13,845 nucleotides of DNA. It comes from an uncultured Burkholderiales bacterium. GTDB lineage: Bacteria; Pseudomonadota; Gammaproteobacteria; Burkholderiales; Burkholderiaceae_C. Shown here piece after piece: positions 6,787 to 13,424 of the stretch; positions within the stretch are counted from its first letter, which is position 1; every line of letters begins with the position of its first letter. The stretch covers positions 1 through 13,845 of the forward strand of contig CAIODK010000072.1 in NCBI GenBank assembly GCA_903856995.1, given 5' to 3'. The position numbers were made by a program, and so were the translations under genes. The notes beneath the pieces were generated by a model. The model was given only the letters and a program-made list of their open reading frames with translations, searched no databases and had not been told where the DNA came from.

Positions 6787-7659
6787 ATGAGCGATTTTTC
6801 TCCCGCCGATATCTTGGCCCAGGCCCTGCCCTACATCCGCAAGTTTCACGGCAAGACCTTGGTCATCAAATACGGCGGCAACGCCATGACCGACCCCGCG
6901 TTGCAAAAAGCCTTTGCCGAAGACGTGGTGTTGCTCAAGCTCGTGGGGATGAACCCCGTGGTGGTTCACGGCGGTGGCCCGCAGATTGAGGGCTTGCTGC
7001 AACGGTTGGGCAAGAAGGGTGAGTTCATCGAAGGCATGCGCGTGACCGACGCCGAAACCATGGAAGTGGTGGAGTGGGTGTTGGCCGGCGAGGTGCAGCA
7101 AGACATCGTGGGCCTGAGCAACCAAGCCGGTGGCAAAGCTGTGGGTTTGACGGGCCGCGACGGCGCCATGATTCGGGCCAAGAAGCTCACCGTGCACGAC
7201 AGCAAAGACCCGAGCAAAGAGTACGACGTGGGCCAAGTGGGCGACATCGTCAGCATCGACCCGAGTGTGGTGAAGGCCTTGCAAGACGATGCCTTCATTC
7301 CTGTGGTTAGTCCGATTGGGTTTGGCGAAAACAACGAGAGCTACAACATCAACGCCGATGTGGTGGCGGCCAAGCTGGCCACGGTGCTGGCGGCTGAAAA
7401 GCTGTTGATGCTCACCAACATCCGTGGCGTGCTCGACAAGCAAGGCGAACTGCTGACCGAGCTGACGCCCCGGCGCATTGACGAGCTGATTGCCGACGGC
7501 ACCATCAGCGGCGGCATGATTCCCAAGATCGCAGGCGCGCTGGACGCCGCCAAGAGTGGCGTGAACGCGGTGCACATCATCGACGGCCGCGTGCCACACG
7601 CGATGTTGCTGGAGGTCTTGACCGAGCAGGCCTTCGGCACGATGATTCGTTCGCACTAA
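6787..7659 (+). CDS. argB: Acetylglutamate kinase
   Basis: The 290-residue enzyme phosphorylates N-acetyl-L-glutamate with ATP, the second step of arginine synthesis, in the cytoplasm. The amino-acid-kinase motifs are clear: K28-Y-G-G-N-A-M, H61-G-G-G-P-Q-I, N-I-N-A-D and a C-terminal G-G-M-I-P-K-I region. An extra N-terminal helix (about residues 5-20, ending L-P-Y-I-R-K-F) resembles that of arginine-sensitive hexameric enzymes such as the Pseudomonas aeruginosa one, so feedback inhibition by arginine is likely. GGAG about nine bases before the ATG is a good ribosome binding site. slmA follows 15 bases downstream, so the two are probably one transcript. No other arginine gene is in the window. 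Confidence 0.97.
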   Translation: MSDFSPADILAQALPYIRKFHGKTLVIKYGGNAMTDPALQKAFAEDVVLLKLVGMNPVVVHGGGPQIEGLLQRLGKKGEFIEGMRVTDAETMEVVEWVLAGEVQQDIVGLSNQAGGKAVGLTGRDGAMIRAKKLTVHDSKDPSKEYDVGQVGDIVSIDPSVVKALQDDAFIPVVSPIGFGENNESYNINADVVAAKLATVLAAEKLLMLTNIRGVLDKQGELLTELTPRRIDELIADGTISGGMIPKIAGALDAAKSGVNAVHIIDGRVPHAMLLEVLTEQAFGTMIRSH

Positions 7660-7674
7660 CTTTTCTTCAAAGCC

Positions 7675-8292
7675 ATGTCCGACACCGCCTTGCCTGATGA
7701 CGACGCGCCAAAGCGTCAACGGATGAAACCGGGTCAACGACGCGAGCAAATTCTGCAAACGCTGGCCGCGATGTTGGAGCAGTCGGGCACCGAGCGTGTG
7801 ACCACGGCCCTGTTGGCCGCCAAGCTCGGGGTCAGCGAAGCGGCCCTCTACCGCCACTTCGCCAGCAAGGCACAGATGTTTGAAGGCTTGATTGATTTCA
7901 TCGAACACAGCGTGTTCAGCCTGATCAACCAAATCGCCGAACGCGAAGGCGACGGCGCACACAAGGCGGCCCGCATGGTGACGGTGCTGCTGCAGTTTGG
8001 CGAGAAGAACCCCGGCATGACCCGCGTCATGGTGGGCGACGCCTTGGTGTTTGAGAACGAGCGCTTGCACCAGCGCATGAACCAGTTGTTTGACCGGATT
8101 GAGTCGTCCCTGCGGCAAGTGTTGCGTGCGGCGGCAGAGGCCAACAAGTCGGCCTCACCCACCGCCGACGCACAGGTGCGCGCTGCCGCGTTGGTGGCGT
8201 TTGTGCTGGGCAGTTTGCAGCGCTTTGCGCGGTCGGGCTTTAAGCGCTCACCGTTGGACCACTTAGAGGCGTCGCTGGCCTTGCTGATTTAA
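7675..8292 (+). CDS. slmA: Nucleoid occlusion factor SlmA (TetR family)
   Basis: The 205-residue protein has a TetR-type helix-turn-helix at about residues 27-70, with L-G-V-S-E-A-A-L-Y-R-H-F, then K-A-Q-M-F-E-G-L-I-D-F-I-E, F-G-E-K-N-P-G-M-T-R, M-N-Q-L-F-D-R-I-E and R-Q-V-L-R-A. These match E. coli SlmA nearly block for block. SlmA binds dispersed chromosomal sites and stops FtsZ ring assembly over the nucleoid. The N-terminal 20 residues are an extra tail; M17 is a possible alternative start, but a start at 7675 leaves a short 15-base gap after argB. No strong Shine-Dalgarno is visible, suggesting coupling to argB. The gene ends three bases from the convergent dehydrogenase gene, with no terminator between. 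Confidence 0.88.
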   Translation: MSDTALPDDDAPKRQRMKPGQRREQILQTLAAMLEQSGTERVTTALLAAKLGVSEAALYRHFASKAQMFEGLIDFIEHSVFSLINQIAEREGDGAHKAARMVTVLLQFGEKNPGMTRVMVGDALVFENERLHQRMNQLFDRIESSLRQVLRAAAEANKSASPTADAQVRAAALVAFVLGSLQRFARSGFKRSPLDHLEASLALLI

Positions 8293-8295
8293 AAA

Positions 8296-9363
8296 TTAAA
8301 ACCTCAGCCCCACTTTTGCGCCGGCATCTTTGATTTCTTGCCAAGTGGCATCGTCGACCACGATGCCATTTTTTTTGCGTGCCAGACGCGCTGCGCGCTC
8401 GGGTTCACCAGCCAGTTGCACGCCGTCGCTGCCCTCGGTGGCGGGGCTTTGGCGCAGCCAGTCAATGAACGCCAAGGTCTCTTGCGCAAAGCTCATTTGC
8501 GTCCCCAAGGCTTTGGGGTCGATGATGATGCTGAGCATGCCGTTGTAGACGGCACGCGTGCCATCGGCTTCACGGTGCCAGGTGCCGCCTCCGCTGAGTG
8601 CGCCGCCCAGGAGTTCGCAGGCGACAGCCAAGCCAAAGCCTTTGTACTCACCAAAAGGCATGAGCGCGCCATATTTGCCATTGCTTTGCGGCACCACCAC
8701 CACGCCGGGGGTGTTGGTGGGATGGCCGAGTTCATCGATCAGGGTGCCGGGGGCGACTTGCTTGCCTTCGTTGTGTGCCACGCGCATCTTGCCTTGGGCC
8801 ACGCGGCTGGTGGCAAAGTCGAGCACAAAGGGTTCTTGGGCGTTGTCGCCCATGCCCACAGGGATGCCGATACAGCAGGGGTTGGTGCCGAAGCGCCCGT
8901 CCCCGCCGTGCCAAGGGGCGACCACGGGGCGTGACATCACATTCACAAAATGCAGCGACACCCACCCACGCGCCACAGCCATCTCGGCAAAGTGGCCAAT
9001 ACGCCCAAGGTGGTGGGCATGGGACAGCGACATGATGCACGCGCCGTGTTGCGCCACACGCTCAAAGGCGAGGTCCATGGCTTGCACGCCCACGCTTTGC
9101 CCAAAGCCTTTTTGGCCGTCGAGCCCCAGCAACATGCCGCTGTCCACGCGGACCGCGATGTGGGTGTTGGGGACCAAGTTTTTTTCGAGCACTGCATCGA
9201 TGTAGCGTGGCGCCATGCCCACGCCGTGGGAGTCATGGCCGCTCAAGTTGGCCATCACCAGATTGCTGGCGACTTGCTGGGCCTCGGCGCTGCAACTGCC
9301 TGCGGCAATAAACAGTTGGGTGATGTGGTGTTCAAGATCAGCGGCGGCAATGGTGTGTGACAT
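8296..9363 (-). CDS. Malate/L-lactate dehydrogenase family (Ldh_2) oxidoreductase
   Basis: The 355-residue protein belongs to the Ldh_2 (PF02615) family of NAD(P)H-dependent 2-ketoacid reductases, which includes malate, sulfolactate, ureidoglycolate and 2,3-diketogulonate enzymes. Family marks are S-G-H-D-S-H-G-V-G-M (41-50) with P-R-Y-I just after, S-H-A-H-H-L-G-R-I-G (114-123) with the catalytic histidine region, and a later G-E-Y-K-G-F-G-L-A segment. Length is typical. The substrate cannot be fixed from sequence. It starts at the ATG at 9363, without a clear Shine-Dalgarno, and is divergent from the FAH-family gene across 73 bases, which suggests that the pair handle a 2-keto or sugar acid together. 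It converges tightly with slmA. Confidence 0.88.
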   Translation of the reverse strand: MSHTIAAADLEHHITQLFIAAGSCSAEAQQVASNLVMANLSGHDSHGVGMAPRYIDAVLEKNLVPNTHIAVRVDSGMLLGLDGQKGFGQSVGVQAMDLAFERVAQHGACIMSLSHAHHLGRIGHFAEMAVARGWVSLHFVNVMSRPVVAPWHGGDGRFGTNPCCIGIPVGMGDNAQEPFVLDFATSRVAQGKMRVAHNEGKQVAPGTLIDELGHPTNTPGVVVVPQSNGKYGALMPFGEYKGFGLAVACELLGGALSGGGTWHREADGTRAVYNGMLSIIIDPKALGTQMSFAQETLAFIDWLRQSPATEGSDGVQLAGEPERAARLARKKNGIVVDDATWQEIKDAGAKVGLRF

Positions 9364-9436
9364 CAGGGACTTTACGGGGGGTTAGAGGGCAATCGTCATA
9401 CCATAATGTAGGCACATTTAACCCGAAAGGCAATCC

Positions 9437-10300
9437 ATGAAACTGGTTCGATATGGCAACCCCGGCAAAGAAAAACCCGGTCTGATTGACGCCGCAGGCA
9501 AACTGCGCGACTTGAGTGCAGTGATCAAAGACATCTCGCCGGATCAGCTCGGCGACAAAGCGTTGGCCAAGTTGGCCAAGCTCAACACAGACAAATTGCC
9601 CTTGGTCAAAGGCAAGCCTCGCATGGGTTGCCCCATCAGTCATGTGGGTAAGTTCATCGCCATTGGCTTGAACTACGCTGACCATGCAGCCGAGTCGGGC
9701 ATGCCCATTCCTAAAGAGCCCATCGTGTTCACCAAGGCGACCAGCTGCATCCAAGGCCCCAACGACGATGTGATGTTGCCTAAGGGCTCGGTCAAGTCTG
9801 ACTGGGAGGTCGAGCTCGGCATCGTCATCGGGACCGAGGCACGTTATGTGTCACAAAAAGATGCGATCAGCCATGTGGCCGGTTACTGCCTGATCAACGA
9901 TGTGAGCGAGCGCGAATATCAGTTGGAGCGTGGCGGCACATGGGACAAGGGCAAGGGTTGCGACACCTTCGGCCCCATCGGTCCTTGGTTGGTGACACGT
10001 GACGACGTGCCGAACCCGCAAAAGCTGCACATGTGGCTCGACCACAACGGCGTGCGCATGCAAGACGGCAGCACCAAGACCATGATTTTTGGCGTGGCCA
10101 AGTTGGTGAGCTATGTGAGCCAGTTCATGACCTTGCAGCCGGGTGACGTGATCACCACGGGCACACCTCCCGGTGTGGGCATGGGCGTCAAGAAAGACGG
10201 CAAACCAGCGCCGGTGTTCTTGAAGCGCGGTGACACGATGTCACTGGGCATTGAAGGCCTTGGTGAGCAGCACCAAAAGGTGGTGGCGTTTAAGGCCTAA
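9437..10300 (+). CDS. Fumarylacetoacetate hydrolase family enzyme
   Basis: The 287-residue protein is an FAH-superfamily hydrolase or lyase, similar in layout to 2,4-diketo-3-deoxy-sugar-acid hydrolases and to enzymes often annotated as ureidoglycolate lyase. The N-terminal 60 residues form a small domain. The catalytic domain has G-L-N-Y-A-D-H-A-A-E (77-86), F-T-K-A-T-S-C (98-104), D-W-E-V-E-L-G (122-128, metal ligands E124 and E126), N-D-V-S-E-R-E (154-160, ligand D155), G-P-I-G-P-W and T-G-T-P-P-G-V-G. All metal ligands are present, so it is probably active with Mg or Mn. AAAGG about seven bases before the ATG is a good ribosome binding site. A CATAAT box lies upstream near 9400 but no good -35. 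Its stop overlaps that of the convergent AAA_14 gene. Confidence 0.88.
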   Translation: MKLVRYGNPGKEKPGLIDAAGKLRDLSAVIKDISPDQLGDKALAKLAKLNTDKLPLVKGKPRMGCPISHVGKFIAIGLNYADHAAESGMPIPKEPIVFTKATSCIQGPNDDVMLPKGSVKSDWEVELGIVIGTEARYVSQKDAISHVAGYCLINDVSEREYQLERGGTWDKGKGCDTFGPIGPWLVTRDDVPNPQKLHMWLDHNGVRMQDGSTKTMIFGVAKLVSYVSQFMTLQPGDVITTGTPPGVGMGVKKDGKPAPVFLKRGDTMSLGIEGLGEQHQKVVAFKA

Positions 10301-11478
10301 GCCATCTCTTTGAGTTGCGCCATGAGTGTTGCAAGCCCAATGGCTTGCGCACCATGGCGTAATGCAAATTGCGCGTCGCCCGGGTACACCACAAAGCGAT
10401 GTTGGATCCCCAGTTCGTCGCAGGCGATGCCAAAACCTTTGTCTAGCTGGGGGGCTGTAGATCGTTTGATTTCGATGGCGATTTCTGGTTTGCCGCCTTT
10501 TTCAAAAAGCAAATCAATCTCTGCACCGCTGTGGGTTCGATAGAAATAAGGCACGCGCCGCGCGCCTGCTGCAATTAACAAGTTTTCGATGCAGTAGCCC
10601 TCATAGCTACCGCCACACACGGGATGACCGAGTACGTCATCCAAGCTCTCGAGTTCTAGCAGTGCGTGCAGCACGCCGCTATCGCGCACATAGACTTTGG
10701 GCGATTTCACCAAGCGTTTCCCCACATTGCCACTCCATGGACGCAAGCGACGCAGCAGCTGCAAATCGACCAGCAGGTCAATGTAGCGATCGATGGCTGG
10801 GTTGCTGACGCCCAAACTTCCCGCCAGACGAGCTTGGTTGAGCAAGCCGCCTTGTTGGTGAGCCAGCATGGTCCAGAGACGACCGATGGTCTCGGCAGGC
10901 AATCGCGGTGCGAACATGGGGACATCGCGTTCTAGGTAACTGCGAATGAAATCACGCCGCCAGTCCAAGCTACGTTTGTGATTGGCTGCCAACAAGCTGT
11001 CAGGAAAACCACCGCGTAGCCATAAGGTGTTGCTGTCGATGTCAACGCTTTGAGCCTCTTCCAAATCCAAGGGGCTGATTTCTAAATAGGCGATACGCCC
11101 CGCCAAGGTTTCGCTGGATTGCTTCATTAACTCCAATGCGGCAGAGCCGAGCAATAAAAACTGACCTGCGCGTTGACCTGCGCTGCGGCGTTCGTCAATG
11201 ATGCCGCGAAGTATTTCAAACAACCCGGGCGCACGATGAATCTCGTCCAAGATGATGAGCTTGTCGCCCTGCGCGCGCAGGTAAGCGTCTGCATCTTCAA
11301 GGCGCAGACGATCTGCGGGGCGTTCAAGGTCTAAGTAAATAGCACCATTGGGCCAACTTGCAGCCAATGTTTTGGCGAGCGTGGTTTTACCCACTTGGCG
11401 CGGGCCCAGAAGCACCACAGCCGGTGTATGCGTGAGTTTTTCCCGCAAGATGGATTCGGATTGGCGATTTATCATCAT
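10297..11478 (-). CDS. AAA_14 / DUF4143 ATP-binding protein
   Basis: The 393-residue protein has an N-terminal P-loop ATPase: Walker A G25-P-R-Q-V-G-K-T and Walker B L-I-I-L-D-E (74-79), followed by L-L-L-G-S-A (108-113). The middle holds a winged-helix-like segment (about 205-245). The C-terminal DUF4143 part has E298, the S-G-A-E-I-D (317-322) and A-I-E-I-K (334-338) blocks, together resembling a PD-(D/E)xK nuclease core. Such proteins are common, widely transferred and of unknown function; links to mobile DNA or stress have been proposed. I chose the ATG at 11478 over one at 11487 because the latter falls within the predicted -10 box; 11475 is equally possible. It overlaps the FAH stop by four bases at its 3' end. 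Counted lines are 48-52% GC, lower than the neighbours. Confidence 0.85.
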   Translation of the reverse strand: MMINRQSESILREKLTHTPAVVLLGPRQVGKTTLAKTLAASWPNGAIYLDLERPADRLRLEDADAYLRAQGDKLIILDEIHRAPGLFEILRGIIDERRSAGQRAGQFLLLGSAALELMKQSSETLAGRIAYLEISPLDLEEAQSVDIDSNTLWLRGGFPDSLLAANHKRSLDWRRDFIRSYLERDVPMFAPRLPAETIGRLWTMLAHQQGGLLNQARLAGSLGVSNPAIDRYIDLLVDLQLLRRLRPWSGNVGKRLVKSPKVYVRDSGVLHALLELESLDDVLGHPVCGGSYEGYCIENLLIAAGARRVPYFYRTHSGAEIDLLFEKGGKPEIAIEIKRSTAPQLDKGFGIACDELGIQHRFVVYPGDAQFALRHGAQAIGLATLMAQLKEMA

Positions 11479-11482
11479 TGAT

Positions 11483-11510
11483 ATCATAACGTACGTCGTT
11501 ATATTTTCAA
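11483..11510 (-). promoter_or_regulatory. Predicted AAA_14 promoter with palindromic operator in the spacer
   Basis: Minus-strand TTGAAA (11510-11505) and TATGAT (11488-11483) each match the sigma-70 consensus in five of six positions with a 16-base spacer. A 17-base inverted repeat, ATAACG-TACGT-CGTTAT (11486-11502), fills the spacer and enters the -10 box, a classic position for a repressor site. The predicted transcript starts at 11478-11475, on the start codon itself, so the mRNA should be leaderless. The repressor is not known. Confidence 0.6.
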
Positions 11511-11521
11511 TGTTTAATCGA

Positions 11522-11551
11522 TTGGGCTGGCATCTCGATGAAGACGATAAT
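11522..11551 (+). promoter_or_regulatory. Weak candidate promoter of the HAD-UbiA operon
   Basis: GATAAT (11546-11551, five of six) is preceded after 18 bases by TTGGGC (11522-11527, three of six). Transcription would start within a few bases of the ATG at 11560, which also lacks a Shine-Dalgarno. This is a weak call; the operon may be read from another start. Confidence 0.3.
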
Positions 11552-11559
11552 TGCGCGCA

Positions 11560-13014
11560 ATGAATGATATTTCAACAAGTGAATTACGTCCCTTGGTGGT
11601 CGACTTGGACGGCACGCTGATTCGCACCGACCTGTTGGTGGAGAGTGCCAGCCAGTTTTTGATTCAGCACCCGTTGCAGTTTTTCAAGCCTTTGCTGTGG
11701 TTGCTGCGCGGCAAGACCGTCCTGAAAACCGAGCTGGCGCAACGCGTGCAGCTCGATGCATCGGCCTTGCCCTACAACGCCGAGGTGCTGGATTGGTTGC
11801 GTGCTGAAAAGCAAAGCGGCCGCCGCTTGGTGCTGGCCACGGCCAGCCACCGTGTGTTGGCTGAGCAAGTCGCACAACATCTGAATCTGTTTGACGAAGT
11901 CCTCGCCACCGAGGGGGACACCAACCTCAAAGCCACCGCCAAAACGGATGCGCTGGTGGCGCGCTTTGGCAACGGCGGCTACGACTACGTGGGCAACGAT
12001 TGGCCCGATTTGAAGGTGTGGGCCCAAGCGCACACCGCCCATGTGGTGGATGCGCCCGCTGCCTTGCTGGCCCGCGCGCAGGCGCAAGGCCAAGTGGGCC
12101 GCGTGTTTGACAGTGGCATGCCGTCCTCTTTGATGGCCATGCTCAAAGCCATGCGCTTGCACCAGTGGATGAAAAACCTGTTGGTGTTTGTGCCGCTCAT
12201 GGCGGCCCACCAATATGCCGATGCGCAACGCGATGTGTTGGCTTTGATGGCGTTTGTGGTGTTCAGCCTGACGGCGTCGAGCGTGTATTTGCTGAATGAC
12301 TTGGTGGACGTGCAAGACGATCGCCACCACACACGCAAGCGCAACCGCCCGTTTGCGTCGGGCGCGCTGAGCCTGATCACCGGTTGGGTGGCTTGGCCCG
12401 TGTTGTTGCTGGTGGCCGCTACGCTGTCGGTGTTCTTCATGCCGGTGTTGTTTTCGGTCAGCCTTGGCATTTATTTTGTGTTGACGGTGGCGTATTCGCT
12501 GCACCTCAAACAACTGGCGGTGGTGGATGTGCTGACCTTGGCGGCGCTCTACACCCTGCGCATCATCGCGGGTGCTGCGGCGATTGATGTGGCCATGTCG
12601 TTTTGGTTGCTATTGTTTTCCATGTTCATCTTTTTGAGCCTCGCGCTCATCAAGCGTTACAGCGAGCTCAAGGTGGCGCGTGACGCGGGTAAGACCGGTG
12701 CGTTGCGTGGTCGCGGCTACGAGGCTGAAGATTTAGAGTTGGTGTCGAGCTTGGGCGGCAGCGCCGGCTTCATCGCTGTGCTGGTGTTGGCGTTGTATAT
12801 CCAAGACGGGCAGGCTGCGCATTTGTACGCCACGCCACAAGTCATTTGGCTGGCGTGTCCTGTCATGTTGTTTTGGATTTCGCGCGCGTGGCTGATCGCG
12901 CACCGTGGCCGCATGCACGACGACCCGATCGTGTTTGCACTGAAAGACAAAGTCAGTTGGGGTGTGGGCGTGTTCATGGTCGCGGTGTTGGCCTTGGCGC
13001 GCGTGCTGTCATGA
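11560..13014 (+). CDS. HAD phosphatase-UbiA prenyltransferase fusion (DPPR synthase-like)
   Basis: The 484-residue protein joins two domains. Residues 1-175 are HAD-like: V-V-D-L-D-G-T-L (13-20, nucleophile D15 and D17), A-T-A-S (93-96) and V-G-N-D-W-P-D (144-150), so all core motifs are present. Residues 190-484 are an integral membrane UbiA prenyltransferase: R-L-H-Q-W-M-K-N-L (199-207), the N-D-x-x-D-x-x-D metal-binding motif at 246-253 followed by K-R-N-R-P, and a later K-R-Y-S-E-L. The R-x-x-Q-W-x-K-N and K-R-N-R-P features resemble decaprenyl-phosphate phosphoribosyltransferase rather than quinone prenyltransferases. I infer that it attaches phosphoribose to polyprenyl phosphate and that the HAD part removes the 5-phosphate. 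The ATG at 11560 was preferred to a TTG nine bases earlier. It overlaps the GtrA gene by four bases. Confidence 0.85.
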   Translation: MNDISTSELRPLVVDLDGTLIRTDLLVESASQFLIQHPLQFFKPLLWLLRGKTVLKTELAQRVQLDASALPYNAEVLDWLRAEKQSGRRLVLATASHRVLAEQVAQHLNLFDEVLATEGDTNLKATAKTDALVARFGNGGYDYVGNDWPDLKVWAQAHTAHVVDAPAALLARAQAQGQVGRVFDSGMPSSLMAMLKAMRLHQWMKNLLVFVPLMAAHQYADAQRDVLALMAFVVFSLTASSVYLLNDLVDVQDDRHHTRKRNRPFASGALSLITGWVAWPVLLLVAATLSVFFMPVLFSVSLGIYFVLTVAYSLHLKQLAVVDVLTLAALYTLRIIAGAAAIDVAMSFWLLLFSMFIFLSLALIKRYSELKVARDAGKTGALRGRGYEAEDLELVSSLGGSAGFIAVLVLALYIQDGQAAHLYATPQVIWLACPVMLFWISRAWLIAHRGRMHDDPIVFALKDKVSWGVGVFMVAVLALARVLS

Positions 13015-13424
13015 AGTCAGCCGCTCGCATCGCCTTGGTCTATGCCTTGGTATCGGCTTTGGCCACTGCGGCCAACATTGGCACGCAAGCGGTGTCCATG
13101 TGGGCGTACAGCGGCGCGTATGCGGTTGCGCTGTCGGTGCTGGCGGGCACGGCGATGGGCTTTCCCATCAAGTACGTGCTCGAGAAAAAACACGTGTTTG
13201 GTTTCAAGGCAGACAACCTCGGACACGACACGCGCTTGTTCATCCTCTACGGCTTCATGGGTGTGTTCACCACCGCTATTTTTTGGGGGGTGGAGTTTGC
13301 GTTCCACCACCTCTTCGGTACCAACGCCATGCGTTACTTGGGCGGCGCGATTGGCCTGACCTTGGGCTCGTACATCAAGTACCACCTCGACAAGCGCTTT
13401 GTGTTCAAGCAGGAGTTGGTGTGA
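13011..13424 (+). CDS. GtrA-family membrane protein, possible polyprenyl-phosphate-sugar flippase
   Basis: The 137-residue protein has four hydrophobic segments (about residues 7-28, 36-57, 76-98 and 109-125) and the family endings F-P-I-K-Y-V-L-E-K-K-H-V-F (51-63) and Y-I-K-Y-H-L-D-K-R-F-V-F (121-132). GtrA-family proteins move or help move polyprenyl-phosphate-linked sugars across the inner membrane; mycobacterial Rv3789, beside dprE1, belongs to this family and has been proposed to act on decaprenyl-phosphoryl-arabinose. The ATG at 13011 forms an ATGA overlap with the HAD-UbiA stop, so I prefer it to any upstream start in the same open frame. It overlaps the next gene through GTGA. Length is normal. 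Confidence 0.85.
   Translation: MKSAARIALVYALVSALATAANIGTQAVSMWAYSGAYAVALSVLAGTAMGFPIKYVLEKKHVFGFKADNLGHDTRLFILYGFMGVFTTAIFWGVEFAFHHLFGTNAMRYLGGAIGLTLGSYIKYHLDKRFVFKQELV

Noticed and set aside
6517..8118. Minus-strand open frame of 533 codons across argB and slmA
   Set aside because: It is antisense to two clear genes; its histidine-, valine- and glutamine-rich protein is the usual reverse shadow of GC-rich coding DNA.
11538..11567. Nine-codon leader ORF overlapping the HAD-UbiA start
   Set aside because: No ribosome binding site and no attenuation-like codon content; probably chance.
11584..12513. Minus-strand open frame of 309 codons under the HAD-UbiA gene
   Set aside because: Antisense shadow with histidine/arginine-rich composition and no domain, while the plus-strand protein has all HAD and UbiA motifs.
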